Shown here: in pieces, positions 31,741 through 43,085 of the stretch
Position numbering within the stretch: the first letter of the stretch is position 1
How the letters are laid out: each line of letters begins with the position of its first letter
Assembly (NCBI GenBank): GCA_021234155.1
Contig: JAJEKV010000001.1
Location: 38,424,826-38,488,825 of the forward strand
DNA: 64,000 bases
Reading direction: 5' to 3'
Source: Isoetes taiwanensis
Taxonomy: Eukaryota; Streptophyta; Lycopodiopsida; Isoetales; Isoetaceae
The notes under the pieces: generated by a model
Seen by the model: only the letters and a program-made list of their open reading frames with translations
What the model was told of the DNA's origin: nothing
Databases searched by the model: none
Position numbers and translations under genes: made by a program

Positions 31741-32530
31741 CACAACATAAAATTTTTAAAAGCTTTTTCTTAAGGGATGAGCATTCAACGTGGGCCGTAG
31801 GATCTTGGACCTGATCAAGGGTTGAGATCTCATTACGTGACAATAATTAAAGCAACATGAGCCATATGATCTATTACATATAATTCCCAAAGTCATGTGC
31901 ACCGTAGGATATGTGTCAAGCCACGTGAGCCGTAAGATCCTGGATCGACGATCAGGATCAAGAACAATCTGGACCGCAGGATCTATTACATATAATTCCC
32001 AAAACTATGTGCACCGTAGGATGTGTCCCAAAGCAACGTGAGCCGTAGGATCTCAGACCGACGATCGGGATCAAATCAACCTGGACCATAGGATCGCTTA
32101 CATATAATCGACAAACAAACTCCCAAGCCATACAAACAAATCCCCCACACAACATAAAATTTTTAAAAGCTTTTTCTTAAGGGATGAGCATTCAACGTGG
32201 GCCGTAGGATCTTGGACCCGATCAAGGGTTGAGATCTCATTACGTGACAATAATTAAAGCCTGGATTGACGATCAGGATCAAGAACAATCTGGACCGCAG
32301 GATCTATTACATATAATTCCCAAAACTATGTGCACCGTAGGATGTGTCCCAAAGCAACGTGAGCCGTAGGATCTCGGGGCCAAACGATCGGGGATCAAAT
32401 CAACACGGACCATAGGATAAACACATATAATCGACAAACAAACTCCCAAGCCATCTGGGCCGTACGATACCTCCCAAAGCCACGTGAGCCGTAAGATCTC
32501 GGATCAATGGTCGGATTGAGCGCGACAAAC
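31739..32530 (+). repeat. Tandem duplication (~405 bp) of an array built on GCCGTAGGATCT
   Basis: CCCCACACAACATAAAATTT starts copy 1 at about 31738 and copy 2 at about 32144. Inside each copy a degenerate unit of about 50-60 bp repeats (GGGCCGTAGGATCT, GCACCGTAGGAT, GAGCCGTAAGATC, GGACCGCAGGATCT). Copy 2 lacks one internal stretch after TAATTAAAGC. Confidence 0.82.
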
Positions 32531-33970
32531 ATAAGAACATATATATGTTATGATATGATATGATATAAAAAAGAAAGTCCTCACACAAATTCACCACTGT
32601 CAAGTCCACATTTCAAGAACATCTTTCGCACTATTCTAAAGATATCCAAATCCCCCCTTGCGAATAAGTCGGAGAAGAGAAATGTTTGAGGCAGCCTTGG
32701 CCACCGCGATAAATTTCTTGTAGTCATAAATACCATGCTAATATATTTATGGGGGGCATGTGTAACTTACATGATATATTAACATGTTGGAACAGCATGT
32801 GTAATATATTGGATACCCGACATAATATATTGGTAGCTTGTATTATACTATCAAGTATAATATATTAGCTTTCCACGGTTGCGTGTGCTTTAATGTATTC
32901 GCATGGCTATAAAGTGACCCTCTATTGTCTCCCGACATACAAGCTACACATGTAGCATGCATGTGTCACACGTTTTTTACCCTTGTACATGTCATTTGTC
33001 TAGCATTTATTGTGATGTGACAATATAATATACATATTCATAACTGTATAATATATTGGAACATTACATATGGGAAAAGCAAATGTGCTTGAAATATTAT
33101 TGTTTCATTCCATCTCGGACTGGTTCCATCCAAGTTCGAATTGGAGACCTTTAGTATGTAAGATTGTCGTGATAATTAACTACGCCACGAAACCAATATC
33201 AAAAATATGTGAGAAGAACAAAGTATGCAAGTTCTATACTTTGCTTTACCTTCATTTTGATTAGCTAGAAAAGTGATATAGCTTATAACCCTTCACTTTA
33301 ACTCTATAAATATAGCTTCTAACTCTAATTTTGACAAGCTTAGTCATTAAAATCCTCTTCCTCCTCCTAAGACCATTGCCAAGTGCATGTCTAACCTCCC
33401 ATTTGGATGGCACATCACAAGGGAAACTGTCCTAAAATAACCTAAGAACTATTCATTATATTGAACCAAATACATCTACTAACGCTCATGCACTCATGGC
33501 GAATATAGAATATATACAACATTACAACTTTAATGTAACATTTATTTAGGGATAGATTCATCAGAAAATGCACATAGTTTGCCATTTAAATTCTAAGGAG
33601 GCAGCTTCATTATAACCATACCGTCTTCTGCCTTTAGATCATGGGCAAGGGGTAAACTAACATTTCAAAAAGGCAAGCCCTCGATGCTCAGCATCTTGTT
33701 TTTACGACACTCGTTTTCTTGGGGCACTTATATGGCACTATCACGTATAGGGTCAGACGAACCAATCCTTTAGACTGTTCTGATGGTTATAAATTTGAAT
33801 TTCTATGAGCCATTAGGTATTTCGTGTATCACCAGCACTTAAAGCACACTTTGAGTTTACCATCAAAATGACAATAAGAAAAAACAAGAAAAACTTGAAC
33901 TTTATATTAACAAAACTAAAATTACATATCTGATACCAACACTTAGCAGGATGATGCACACTTGAATTTA
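32531..33970. other. AT-rich DNA, no gene seen
   Basis: Several ATATATTA/AATATATTGG words at 32725-33060. No frame of interest and no terminal repeats were found. Confidence 0.4.
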
Positions 33971-33975
33971 TCATG

Positions 33976-34047
33976 TATGTTCTGCACCATCATACTCATA
34001 CAGTTCTGCACCATCATACTCAGAATGTCCTGCACCATTATACTCAT
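33976..34047 (-). repeat. Three ~25-bp units, tail of the minus-strand gene copy B
   Basis: TTCTGCACCATCATACTCAT repeats three times. On the minus strand it encodes EYNGAGH, EYDGAELY and EYDGAEHT, so it may extend the low-complexity protein at 34086-34583, from which it is separated by a stop. Confidence 0.7.
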
Positions 34048-34085
34048 CCTATCGTATACCCCGTGATACAAAAACATAATTAGCT

Positions 34086-34583
34086 TCAACACTTCGCCTC
34101 CCTCTCATCAAACTCATCAAACTGTCTATCAGAACACCTTATTGAATGGTCACCTTGACTACAATATTGTAAGTGAGATCGTCGATGGGCATGTAGACGA
34201 GAGTGAGATCGTCGATCTTGATCTCCATGCACATAAGCACGAGATCCTCGATCTCCATAATTCCCACAACCATAATAACCACCATAACTATGTGTTTCAT
34301 AACGATTGTAACCGCGGCCATAATCACCTCCATGTACACGAGCATGAGATTCCCGATCTCCATAATTACCATGATTGTAATAACTGCCATGATTGCAATC
34401 GTGGCCATCATAATCACTACGATCTGCATAGGCACCATCATGACCACTTTCATCATAACCACAACCACCTGAAGAAAAGTCAACTAGACCAGAATGCCCA
34501 AAACTCCAAGATCTTTTTCTTTCCTTAGAAGATTCTGAAGAAATCTTCTTCCTCTTTCGAGAATCTGCGCACACAATACACAT
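34086..34583 (-). CDS. Hypothetical Gly/His/Tyr/Asp-rich low-complexity protein, last exon of gene copy B
   Basis: The N-terminal part is basic (SRKRKKISSESSKERKRSW). The rest repeats blocks such as GHDGAYADRSDYDGHDCNHG and YYNHGNYGDRESHARVHGGD, then an Arg/His/Ser-rich part (DRRSHSRLHAHRRSHLQY). Such composition is common in RNA-binding or condensate-forming tails. The likely upstream exon is at 35700-35505, and the same two pieces occur in diverged copy A at 11.9-13.4 kb. No family is recognised. The two other frames here are also open because of the triplet-like repeat structure, so this strand is chosen for its better residue pattern and for the exon pairing. Confidence 0.45.
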   Translation of the reverse strand: MCIVCADSRKRKKISSESSKERKRSWSFGHSGLVDFSSGGCGYDESGHDGAYADRSDYDGHDCNHGSYYNHGNYGDRESHARVHGGDYGRGYNRYETHSYGGYYGCGNYGDRGSRAYVHGDQDRRSHSRLHAHRRSHLQYCSQGDHSIRCSDRQFDEFDEREAKC

Positions 34584-35504
34584 GATCTTCAGAAGAGAGA
34601 ATTTTCTGATATAAAAACAATAGTAAGTGTTTCCAATAATCGCATCACCAATTCAAGTTCTCAAATCATGAATAGAAAGTCTTTAACGCCATGCTTGTAA
34701 AACATATGAAGATTTGTCAAATTTCATTTCAAATAAAGAGCTGCTTGTTTTGTCTTTTCAACAACAGCTTGTTCTAAATAGTACCCCACATCTCAGAGAC
34801 AAACAGTTTTGAGCCCACATGCCTGCTTTCCACTTATTTTCAGACTAAAAGGGGAACTTTTTTTGCATGGCCCTGTGGAACTATCATGCCAAATAAACAC
34901 CAATAACCACATACAACCAGAAAAATAGTTGCATGTTGTCAATAGTCCAAAGTATGTCAGAGGCATTTACAAATATTGACATGGTCAAGATGTTAATCAG
35001 TGGATTTCTTGAAGGTAAAAGTTATATGCCAGAGAAAAAGTTCAGCACAGCAGAATAGACATTCAGAATTACTGATCATATGACCATCTAGATGCTGCTG
35101 TGCTTGTCACTGGAAAAAAGATTATCTGCGCATCTTTAGACAAAATGACTCATCTGATATTCTAGACTTCAATTCCATCAATTTTAACACTATATATCTT
35201 CCATTTCCAGGGCTACTTTTTAAACCCAGCTAAAGTACCTGGAATCTACTTGAAATTAAAAGATCTTGACTTGTTAGGGCTAATCAAAACAATAATGGCA
35301 AGATGATTCAGCCAATGGATTCTTTCTCCAGGAATTTAACCTTGGCCTTCAAACATATCAAGCACAAGGAAGGTAAAGAAGAAGAAAAATGCCTTGAGTA
35401 CGTATAGCCAAAAACAAAAAGATCAGAATCATACAAGAAGTGCTGCTGGTTGGTGCAACAACATGATCAAAACTCTCAACCTGCAAGATGATGAGCTTTA
35501 TTGT

Positions 35505-35700
35505 TTACACTAAAATGACATACCAATAAAATCCTCCAATATTTACCATGACGTTATCATTTGCTGCAAATGTTTGTGCACTACCATCATTACATATTCT
35601 CGACATTGCAAACTTGAATCCCTTGTAATACGGATTTGGATGTGGACGCAAGTTGGCTGGTTCCAACCTATATTTCACCTGTGGCATTTGAAGCTTCGTA
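35505..35700 (-). CDS. Exon-like segment of gene copy B
   Basis: Reads MPQVKYRLEPANLRPHPNP then YYKGFKFAMSRICNDGSAQT and NDNVMVNIGGFY. Copy A (13037-12834) encodes nearly the same residues, and conservation of the protein more than of flanking DNA suggests it was once coding. Its family is unknown to me. Confidence 0.45.
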
Positions 35701-36487
35701 CTCCAATCCTGCTGCTATAACTTATAAGTCAATATGTAAGGATATCTTATAACTTAAAGATCGAAACAGGACCACCAAGGAATGTGTTCCGTTTCAAGGA
35801 TCACTCTATCAAAAAGCCCTTTCAAGGTTCATGCATAGAAGGATAGAAGCCCTTTCAATTAAAGCAATTTCAAGCCATTTCAGTCTATCAAAAAGCCTGG
35901 TTTTTCAGGTATTTCAAGCCCGTTCACTCTATCAGAAAGCCTACGTTTTTCAGAAGGATTTGATTACTCAGAAACAAGCAGAATACATTAACATACCACT
36001 ACTTCATGATGTTCCATCGCCATCAAAAGCCCAGTGCGCCGGCAAGCAATCCTCCTTGTTTCTTTGTGCCACGATAGTTAAATTTTGCGCCACTTGGCGG
36101 CCTTTCCTAAACCGCTAAAAACCTCAATGGCATATTGTAGCCGCTTTTTATGCACACAAGGGTTTCAGTATGGGAATCACAATATCGCAACATCGAAGGT
36201 AAAAGTATCTCCAACCTTATTCCATGTTTCTTTGGCTTGCTCGAATTCCATGATATAACGCTTTGATTTAATGGAACTAGAGAAGGGTTGCCTGCCACTT
36301 GCGGCCCGGTCCTATTCGAGGATGCAAAATTTCGTTTCGCATACCTGGCACAATTTGTTCAAGGGTTCCAAAGCGGCAGACGAACATTTGTAGGGTTTCT
36401 ATTGAAGGCTCCAGCAAGTGCTCCCAGAGGGCTCTGCCATAGCCGATAAGGCTTTAAAAATTCTGCTATAGCCAGTAAGGAGTTGTA

Positions 36488-36578
36488 TAAGGGTAGCATA
36501 ATTGGGATTTGGAGTCGGTTTAAAATGCGGCGGCGTGGGAGTGCAAACCGGAATCCAGGACCAATTGTGCTACCCTTA
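36488..36578. mobile_element. 91-bp foldback element
   Basis: Ends TAAGGGTAGCATAATTGG and, reverse complemented, TAAGGGTAGCACAATTGG (17 of 18). The inner bases also pair, so the whole unit is one imperfect hairpin. TTGTA lies on the left and CAATATCACAGTTGGGG on the right, the same flanks as the sister unit at 37367-37482. The word CCCAACTGTGATATTG returns inverted at 36807-36823. Confidence 0.7.
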
Positions 36579-36662
36579 CAATATCACAGTTGGGGAGCGC
36601 AAGATCCGGTTACTATGATCAAAATTTGCTATGATTTCTTACCTGTGCAGCCGGTGCTGAAG

Positions 36663-36778
36663 AATGAAGAATGGAAATAGGATTCCTTGAAATCGGAAGG
36701 GGCGACGTGGGTGCCTGAGGAATGAAGAATGGAAATAGGATTCCTTGAAATCGGAAGGGGCGACGTGGGTGCCTGAGA
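36663..36778. repeat. Exact 58-bp tandem duplication
   Basis: The unit AATGAAGAATGGAAATAGG...GTGCCTGAGG is present twice in a row (36663-36720, 36721-36778), nearly without differences, hence recent. Confidence 0.93.
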
Positions 36779-37366
36779 ATGCACCACCGGAAATAGCAGC
36801 GACCCAACTGTGATATTGTCCAAGGTATAGTCTGTTTTGAGAGACAGAGGTAGGCATATATTTGTTGATATGCGGGACCTTAATGCTTGTAAAACTTTCG
36901 AGTCTGGGATGTTTGGGGTCCTTTAATACAGTTTTTGAATATGCACTCCTAAATATGCAGTATATGAAATGTACACAATAGAGATTTGATGTTATTGTTG
37001 TGATATGTTTACTCTTCAATCTTTATCCATCTGGCTTTAAATACTTCATATCGAGATTTCACTCGGAACCGGTTCCAACTACTTCAACGGCAGCCGTGCA
37101 ACCACCATCTAGTCCAACATCTACCACACTAGTATTAGCTTCTCCTATAACTGGATCCCCAAATGTAGCACCGGTTGTTTTTGCGCAACTACCTGTTGTC
37201 CTAGCTCCTGTGGTGCTGATTCCTAACGGCTTTTTACGCACCCGGCCACGACTACTCCCATTTAGGTCCCCGACGGGCCGTGGTTTTAGCGCTTTGTTTC
37301 TTCCCCACGGCTCCAGTTCACGCTCTCGTATCCACTCCAACAACCGGTAGTTTGCCTTTGGTTGTA

Positions 37367-37482
37367 TAAGGGTAAGGTATTTGGGAAGGGATTCCCTGTT
37401 TGTCCGGTGGCTGCTGCAATTGGCGACAGCCGGGAGCAGCCCACCGGCAAACAGGAATCTCGGACCAAGTACCTTAGCCTTA
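37367..37482. mobile_element. 116-bp foldback element with miRNA-precursor-like hairpin
   Basis: Ends TAAGGGTAAGGTATTTGG and (reverse complement) TAAGGCTAAGGTACTTGG. The inside pairs as well: GATTCCCTGTTTGTCCGG on the left against CCGGCAAACAGGAATC on the right. Flanks match those of the 36488 unit. Confidence 0.68.
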
Positions 37483-37821
37483 CAATATCATAGTTGGGGA
37501 GGTTTTTTGGTTCTGTTGACCGTCACGGCTATGGTCAAGCATGAAGCATGAATTCACGACTATGGCTTTTCCTGAAGTAATCGCTTCTGAAAACAACTCT
37601 TGCTATAATCCGACACAGCTTCTAAACTTCTTTAGCCTACTCAGTGTCACGCCTCTAAAGGTAAAGATTGTTTCTTCATTCGATCTTCACCAGTTGGACA
37701 GGTAACCAAGAATCTGTTGTGCCGATTAGCATTCTAGGATTTTGGCGAATGCGATGTGGCGGACCATGTAAGGGAATGTTCAGGCTGGGTTCACATGCAA
37801 CCATGGCACCATCACTGTCGT

Positions 37822-37888
37822 GTAAAAAGGCTCGCCCTTTTACATAAACCATTGCATCACCGTCATGTAAAAAGGCTCGCCCTTTTAC
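37822..37888. repeat. 45-bp tandem duplication of a small palindrome
   Basis: GTAAAAAGGCTCGCCCTTTT plus AC occurs at 37822 and 37867. Each copy is itself nearly palindromic (GTAAAAGG ... CCTTTTAC). Confidence 0.85.
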
Positions 37889-37984
37889 ACAAATCATTGC
37901 AGGCCATCGTCAATTAGTACAGGGTAAAACACGCTCCCCTCTTTGGCGATGGTTGCATGTGAATCCACTCTTATAGCATTGTAC

Positions 37985-38560
37985 TATTTTGCGCCACTTG
38001 GCGGCCTTTCCTAAACCCCTAAACCTCAGTGGCATATTCTAACTGCTTTTTATGCACACAAGGGTTTCAGTCTCGGAATCACAACATCACACATTAAAGG
38101 TAAGTACTATCTCCAACCTTATTCCATGTTCTGGGAGGGTCGCCACTTATGCCACCAGTCCTATTTGCGGACACAAGAAGCCTATTGGTGCACCTGGCAC
38201 AATTCATACAAGAGTTCCAAAATGGCAGGAAAATTTGTAGGGTTCTATTGAACGCTCCACCAAGTGATCACAGAGGACTCCGCCATAGCCGATAAGGCTT
38301 CAAAAGTGGGCTCCGCCATAGCCGATAAGGCTTCAAAAGTCTGCTATAGCCAGTAAGGAGTTGTGGTGATATCATTATGTTCAGAAGGACAGAGGTAGGC
38401 ATATATTTGTTGATATGCTAGCAATTAATGCTTATAAATCCTTTGGGTCTGAGTTTGGAGTCATTTAATATACTTTTTATGCAGTATCTGAAATCTACAT
38501 AACAGAGATTGATATTCCTGTTGTGATAAATTTAGTCTTTAATCTTTATCTATATGTTCT
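37985..38560. repeat. Direct repeat block, copy 2
   Basis: Partner of 36020-37035. The phrase TCCGCCATAGCCGATAAGGC is itself doubled here (near 38278 and 38311). Confidence 0.8.
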
Positions 38561-38795
38561 AATCCTTTCTATCTATATATCTACCTATCTGTTGTATTTT
38601 CAAAAAAAAAATAAAAAAAGCATTGACAACTTCAAAAATAACCACAACCACAACCACAACCCATAAGCCCATAAACAACCACAACTAAAAAGTTTGATTA
38701 TTTTTCTTGCCAATTTGCTCCCATTATCTGTAGATGCTCTTGCCCAAGCTTACCAAATCCTTTAAGGTCTCGCACCAACAGGGCTCTCACCATTA

Positions 38796-38822
38796 GAGTT
38801 TTTTTGAGGTCAATTAAGGGCC
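38796..38822 (+). repeat. Left terminal inverted repeat of the 11.8 kb element
   Basis: Twenty-seven bases, starting GAGTTTTTTTGAGGTC; preceded by TA. Confidence 0.8.
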
Positions 38823-39138
38823 TTGTAAGAGTATTTTGGGGGGGCTGCCACGTAGGATCCCGAACCTACCTTTCCCCTCTCTATACCTAACTTTCACTCT
38901 CCCCTAACCTAACTTCCTCCCCCCCTCCAAACCTAACCTCGTATCTAACTTTGCAATCATTATTTCCTAACAACCACAAAATTTGATGATTACATCTAAG
39001 ATTTTCCTTTTCCCACCATCGAGCTTTAGCGCCATCGAGCTTGCTATCGAGCTTGCCATCACGCCATCGAGCTTGCCATCGCGCCATCGAGCGCCAACAA
39101 CCTTGCCATCGCTCCCAAGCATTGTTTGAATTCGAATT

Positions 39139-39204
39139 ATGGCGGATTCTTGCCAGCAAATAGAGCGAAATTTTTCAATTTCGCTCTTGTTGGCAAGAAT
39201 CTTC
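39139..39204. repeat. Hairpin upstream of the transposase-like gene
   Basis: GATTCTTGCCAGCAAATAGA and following bases to GCGAAATT pair with AATTTCGCTCTTGTTGGCAA and following GAATC, an imperfect stem of about 24 bp around a short T/A loop. Confidence 0.75.
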
Positions 39205-39242
39205 CTAATTCTAAGCTCCGCTCTGGTTCTCGGTCTTTTGCA

Positions 39243-41880
39243 ATGTCAATGGCAAAGGTATTTGGTTTCCAAGTTGTCATTGCATTCCTTTGAGTGTTCT
39301 TGATTCTAATACTTCTGTTCCAGGATCAAACTAATTCCGATGGTCAATTTAGAGTGCAAGTGCCAAAAGGATGCCTGCCTTACAGGAATAAGTTCACTTG
39401 GAAGCAACCAATAGATGAAGATGCATTGCGAGCTTCTGGAGCCATGAATATAGACCTCTGGGCTAAAGGGCAACTATATCCTTGTGATCCTTTCACTCGA
39501 GCCCATCCAAACTTCCACTCTGCATCCGGTCTTATTGAATTTGCTTGTAAGGGACAGCAAGGGTTACTAGGTTACTGTAATAATTTGGTTAATGGTAATA
39601 CTGATCTACATTTGCGTGCCATGTATAACCACTTGTATGGATTCAATTGCAAAGTTTTATCAGATGTTAATCAGCTCCAATAGGCGAACTATTTGCTGTC
39701 TCAACAATGCCGCAAGCTCAATGGATTGGAGGTAGAAAATAAAAAATTGGTGACGGAGATGAAATCACTGCAGCAAGGAATGAAGAGGGTTGCGCAAGAA
39801 AATGATTCCCTTCACAAGTGAGTCAAACGAATGAAAACAACTCCACTGGGGATCAGGGAAAGGGCAAGAAACCTGAAGCCCATAAATATATTAGCCCCTG
39901 GGGGTGGAGGCTCAAACAAAAGGGTCATGGCTATTAAAAAGCTTCTTGATCCAAATCTTGCAGCAGAAAATAAGAGAAAACCTGCTAATATTGCCCGTTT
40001 ATTAAAGAAATTAGTTACTAAAGATGATGTATTGAGAATGTTAAAGCTTCCTGGCAGCATTCAACTTAGGAAAGTTGTAGTACAGCAACTGCTGCAGGAG
40101 TTGGGGAACAGTCAAACCTCAGAATCAGTGCAAGAACTGTGTGACAATGTCGGAATAAGTAGACAAGCTTATATTGCTTTGTTCAGATGCTTGCAGGATG
40201 GCCTTAAACAACAAGGCATTACCAAAACTGTTCTACTACCAAGGATAACTAGTGTGAGGACTTGTAGGTCATCGAGAAACAGACAAGTGCAAGAGCTTCT
40301 TGGTGATATGTATCAGCTGACCAGCAGTGTCAATTTGGATACATTGCCATCTTATACCAAAGGTAAGAAGAAGTTGAAGTTTGGTGATACTTTCAACCTT
40401 AATGAAAATAACAATTGCTGGATAGACTTAAGTAGAATGCTTCAGCTTTTGGTTCGATTTTATAATATGAAGGTAGAAGAGTGCGCTGGCAAACTAAGAA
40501 TTGTTTTGAAGCTGGATGAAATGGAATTGGTGAAAGGCGAGAAGTACGAGAGGGTTTCACTGAGTCTAATGAACAGAGCTTTGAATACAGGGAATGAAGA
40601 GTCAAATCTAGAGGGTAAGTTTTCCGTCCAGTCTGAAGATCATATTTGGTGGGTTGGTTTATTTCAGGTACCAGAGGAAAATCACAGCATACTAAAATGG
40701 GTTTTTGATCAAACACACATCACCACAATGATTGCCTCTCACGGAATCGGAGAAAAACTTGCAGTTCCTGGATATCGTGAGTACGAGGTTGAATAGCATC
40801 TTGCTGCAGATTTGAAGATAATAAAATGCATGTACAGAATGAAGCATGGTGCTGGTAAGACTACTCATGCTTGTCCTTACTGTCTCTATGTGAGAAGAAA
40901 TTCAGCTAGGTTGGATAAGAGTACATTAGACTATGTCCAGGATGAGCCACCAAATAGAGAAAAGAAGGACACAACCTTGATGCCAATTCTGCCAATTCCG
41001 TTAAAAAGAGTACACATATGCACCCACCCTTCATGCTTTCTTGAGAATCATAGACAAGATGGTTTACATGAGTATCCTGTTTGCTTGGAATAAATCGCCC
41101 CAAAGCTCTAGGGAAACTGCCATGCATGAAGTTGAAATGGTGCTATCTAATGTGGGACTTCATGGCGGGCACTACAAAACACTTCAAGATCCAAAGGTAT
41201 CCGGCAAGGTTCCCCCGAAACCCAGTATGGGTGGTCCAAAGGCTAAGAGGTTTTTGCCTCCCACGAAAGAGAACTTATCTGGTGTTTGGGAAGCTTACAA
41301 GGATCTTATTGCAGCTGAGAATGATCGAAATGATCGTGGTAGATCACGCCTGAAGAAAATCAAGGCATGGCAGGATTTCTCACTGGTGAAGGAAATGCAG
41401 AAAAAGGTAGTGCAGGAAAATGATGTTGCCAAATTCCAGGAGGCCGTCACAAACTTCACTAAGTCTTTCCTGACGGCATGGGGTGAGGCCAATTTGACCC
41501 ACTATGTCCATATTCTGTTTGCACATGGCGTGTAGTTTGTCAGGGAATATGGAAGCCTGGGAATTTGGAATATACAGGGAATGGAGAAGTCCCATAAGCA
41601 AGCAAAGAATGCATTCTTCCGTTTCACTCAACACAGAGGTTCAGTTGGGAATTCCTTACAGCAGATGTGTCAATGGTTTTAAAGGAGGATTGTGTCCAAA
41701 TGGGTCAAGAAATCACGGAACCAGAGTGAGTCAACACTTGCTAAGTTGTTTAGACAAAAAACCCAGCGGAAAAAAAAGAGAGGGAAGCTTGGTATAAGTC
41801 CGCAGCTGTTGAGCGATCAAGGGAGCGGAGATCAATGAGATGTAGGCAAGGCAAAGATTATGTCTGTATTGAGAGCTCAT
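39243..41880 (+). pseudogene. Transposase-like gene of unfamiliar family
   Basis: Exon 1 (39243-39257, MSMAK) splices in phase 0 over a 66-base intron (GTATTTGG...GTTCCAG) to 39324. The frame then stays readable for about 2.4 kb, interrupted by TAG 39681, TGA about 39819, TAG 40794 (probably once TGG), an indel near 41030 and a later stop near 41533. Landmarks: coiled-coil-like LEVENKKLVTEMKSLQQGMK, KLDEMELVKGEKYERVSLSL, IWWVGLFQVPEENHSILKWV, then HLAADLKIIKCMYRMKHGAG and CPYCLYVRR (a CxxC pair), LRIIDKMVYMSILFAWNK, and in the last part HYVHILFAHG followed by EYGSLGIWN, QGMEKSHKQAKNAFF and TQHRGS. The order D/E-rich box, CPYC, LHAF-type helix, HxxHILF, YGSL, QGxEKxH resembles large repeat-derived proteins in plant, algal and animal genomes that I take to be transposases. 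Catalytic residues are not assigned. Confidence 0.55.
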
Positions 41881-41939
41881 GATAATGTCTCTACTGTAAA
41901 AAAGGTGGTTTATTTATCAGTTTGATAGTGGTCACTGTG

Positions 41940-42115
41940 CGAAATGCTATATTGTAAGTAAACTGGATGCATGTATTGCACACCATGGCCACGGTGCGAA
42001 ATATGGGCTTGTAACTAAACTGGATCCACGTATTTCGCACCGTAGCCACTGTGCGAAATAGGCTTCAATAATTTGTAACTGAGGTGATTTCGCACCGTGG
42101 CTACGGTGCCAAATA
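41940..42115. repeat. 57-bp palindromic unit array B1
   Basis: Copies of the palindrome with arms TTTCGCACCGT and ACGGTGCGAAA around a GGCT-like loop at 41975, 42034 and 42089, plus a partial at 41935. Spacing is 59 and 55. It lies just past the end of the plus-strand gene. Confidence 0.85.
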
Positions 42116-42349
42116 TGACCACAAATAGAACAATCACATGAGAAAATACATGGAAAATGGTAGAAGAAATCATTCACTTACACGAAAAGTTAAAAGGAAA
42201 ATTATTCGCCAAGATAATAATACATGATAATATATAGAAGTTACTTAATTACATGAAAATCACATGCTTATATACTTAATTTCTATGAAAATCGTAGGTT
42301 TATACCAGTTTATACACTAATTCCAATGGAGTATCTTTACCTGTGATAT

Positions 42350-42930
42350 GTACGTATTACGTGTTGTGTGCTATGTAGCCATAGCTCACGTGTATCCCAA
42401 GGAATTGTATTTCATATGGGGCCACAAGACAGTAGCCACAAGATGTTGAAGTCAAGGGATCGGAATAGGAGCTGACCAATATCCACAAAAGATTTGTAAT
42501 GGAAGTTGTAAAGTTCAATGAAGATATAAATCCTATTCTTTTCACAAGTAGGAATGACCAGAGGTACATAGTGATCCAGAGAGTAGGCCATGAAACCATG
42601 GAAAAGCATGTCCTTCAACTGTTCTAGCCTATCTTTCAAATCTGAGGGGGATTCAAGAAGTCACAAAGCACTTAAAGTGATCCTTGCATGATTCGGACTG
42701 ATCTCCTGCAGTGGAGGGAGATGACAAGTATAGCGATCGATAATGAAGTTGATCAGCTGCGCCACCGATGCTCCCAAAAGTTGCTAACAAATTCATCAAA
42801 AGTGCACATATTTATTCTGCCGCATGCTTGCATTTTGTGGGATATCAGAGCTACCTCCTTCCATAGATATGAGCGGATTTTAGCAAAGAGAAGAAATTCA
42901 AATAAGCAATATTGCCTCTCCTGATCCCAT
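42350..42930 (-). pseudogene. Possible Ulp1/C48-like cysteine protease fragment
   Basis: Minus-strand frame reads LPPLQEISPNHARITLSAL, then after a stop LKDRLEQLKDMLFHGFMAYS, LDHYVPLVIPTCEKNRIYIF and ELYNFHYKSFVDIGQLLF. The sequence DHYVPLVI...RIYIF..LYN resembles the His region of Ulp1-type proteases (HW.L.VI....R.Y..DSL), but the expected Asp after it is not there (IELYN) and no Cys box was identified. Ulp1-like genes are frequent passengers of plant DNA transposons. The assignment is weak. Confidence 0.28.
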
Positions 42931-42944
42931 AAACCCCTAGACTA

Positions 42945-43085
42945 AAAAATGTTCATAGTAGCCACAGTGCAAAATGGTGTCATGCGCACGCCGTGGAATA
43001 GCTGTTTTCGCATCGTAGCCACAGTGCGAAATAGGGCAGTCCAAAAACTGCCGACATCTTGTTTTCGCACCGTGGCTACGCTTCT
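42945..43085. repeat. 57-bp palindromic unit array B2
   Basis: Units near 42950, at 43007 and at 43064, exactly 57 apart, same palindrome as B1 and B3. It lies 200 bases past the stop codon of the minus-strand gene. Confidence 0.85.

Larger units (their letters stand above)
36020..37035. repeat. Direct repeat block, copy 1 (partner 37985-38560), split by inserts
   Basis: Shares GCGCCACTTGGCGGCCTTTC, TTTTTATGCACACAAGGG, ATAGCCGATAAGGCTT, TGCTATAGCCAGTAAGGAGT and GAGGTAGGCATATATTTGTT with copy 2. Between the last two words copy 1 has an extra 350 bp (36488-36837) that holds a hairpin element and a 58-bp tandem repeat. Confidence 0.8.

Noticed and set aside
34142-34528. Plus-strand His/Asn-rich open frames opposite the Gly/Tyr-rich minus ORF
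   Set aside because: They arise because the DNA is a short imperfect repeat that leaves several frames open on both strands. The minus frame pairs with a duplicated upstream exon, so it is preferred.
41930-43085. B1 and B2 arrays as subterminal repeats of a separate CACTA or MITE element
   Set aside because: No CACTA or other inverted ends could be found at 41930 or 43085, and the same unit is present in array B3 inside the minus-gene intron, so a feature of the 11.8 kb element is simpler.
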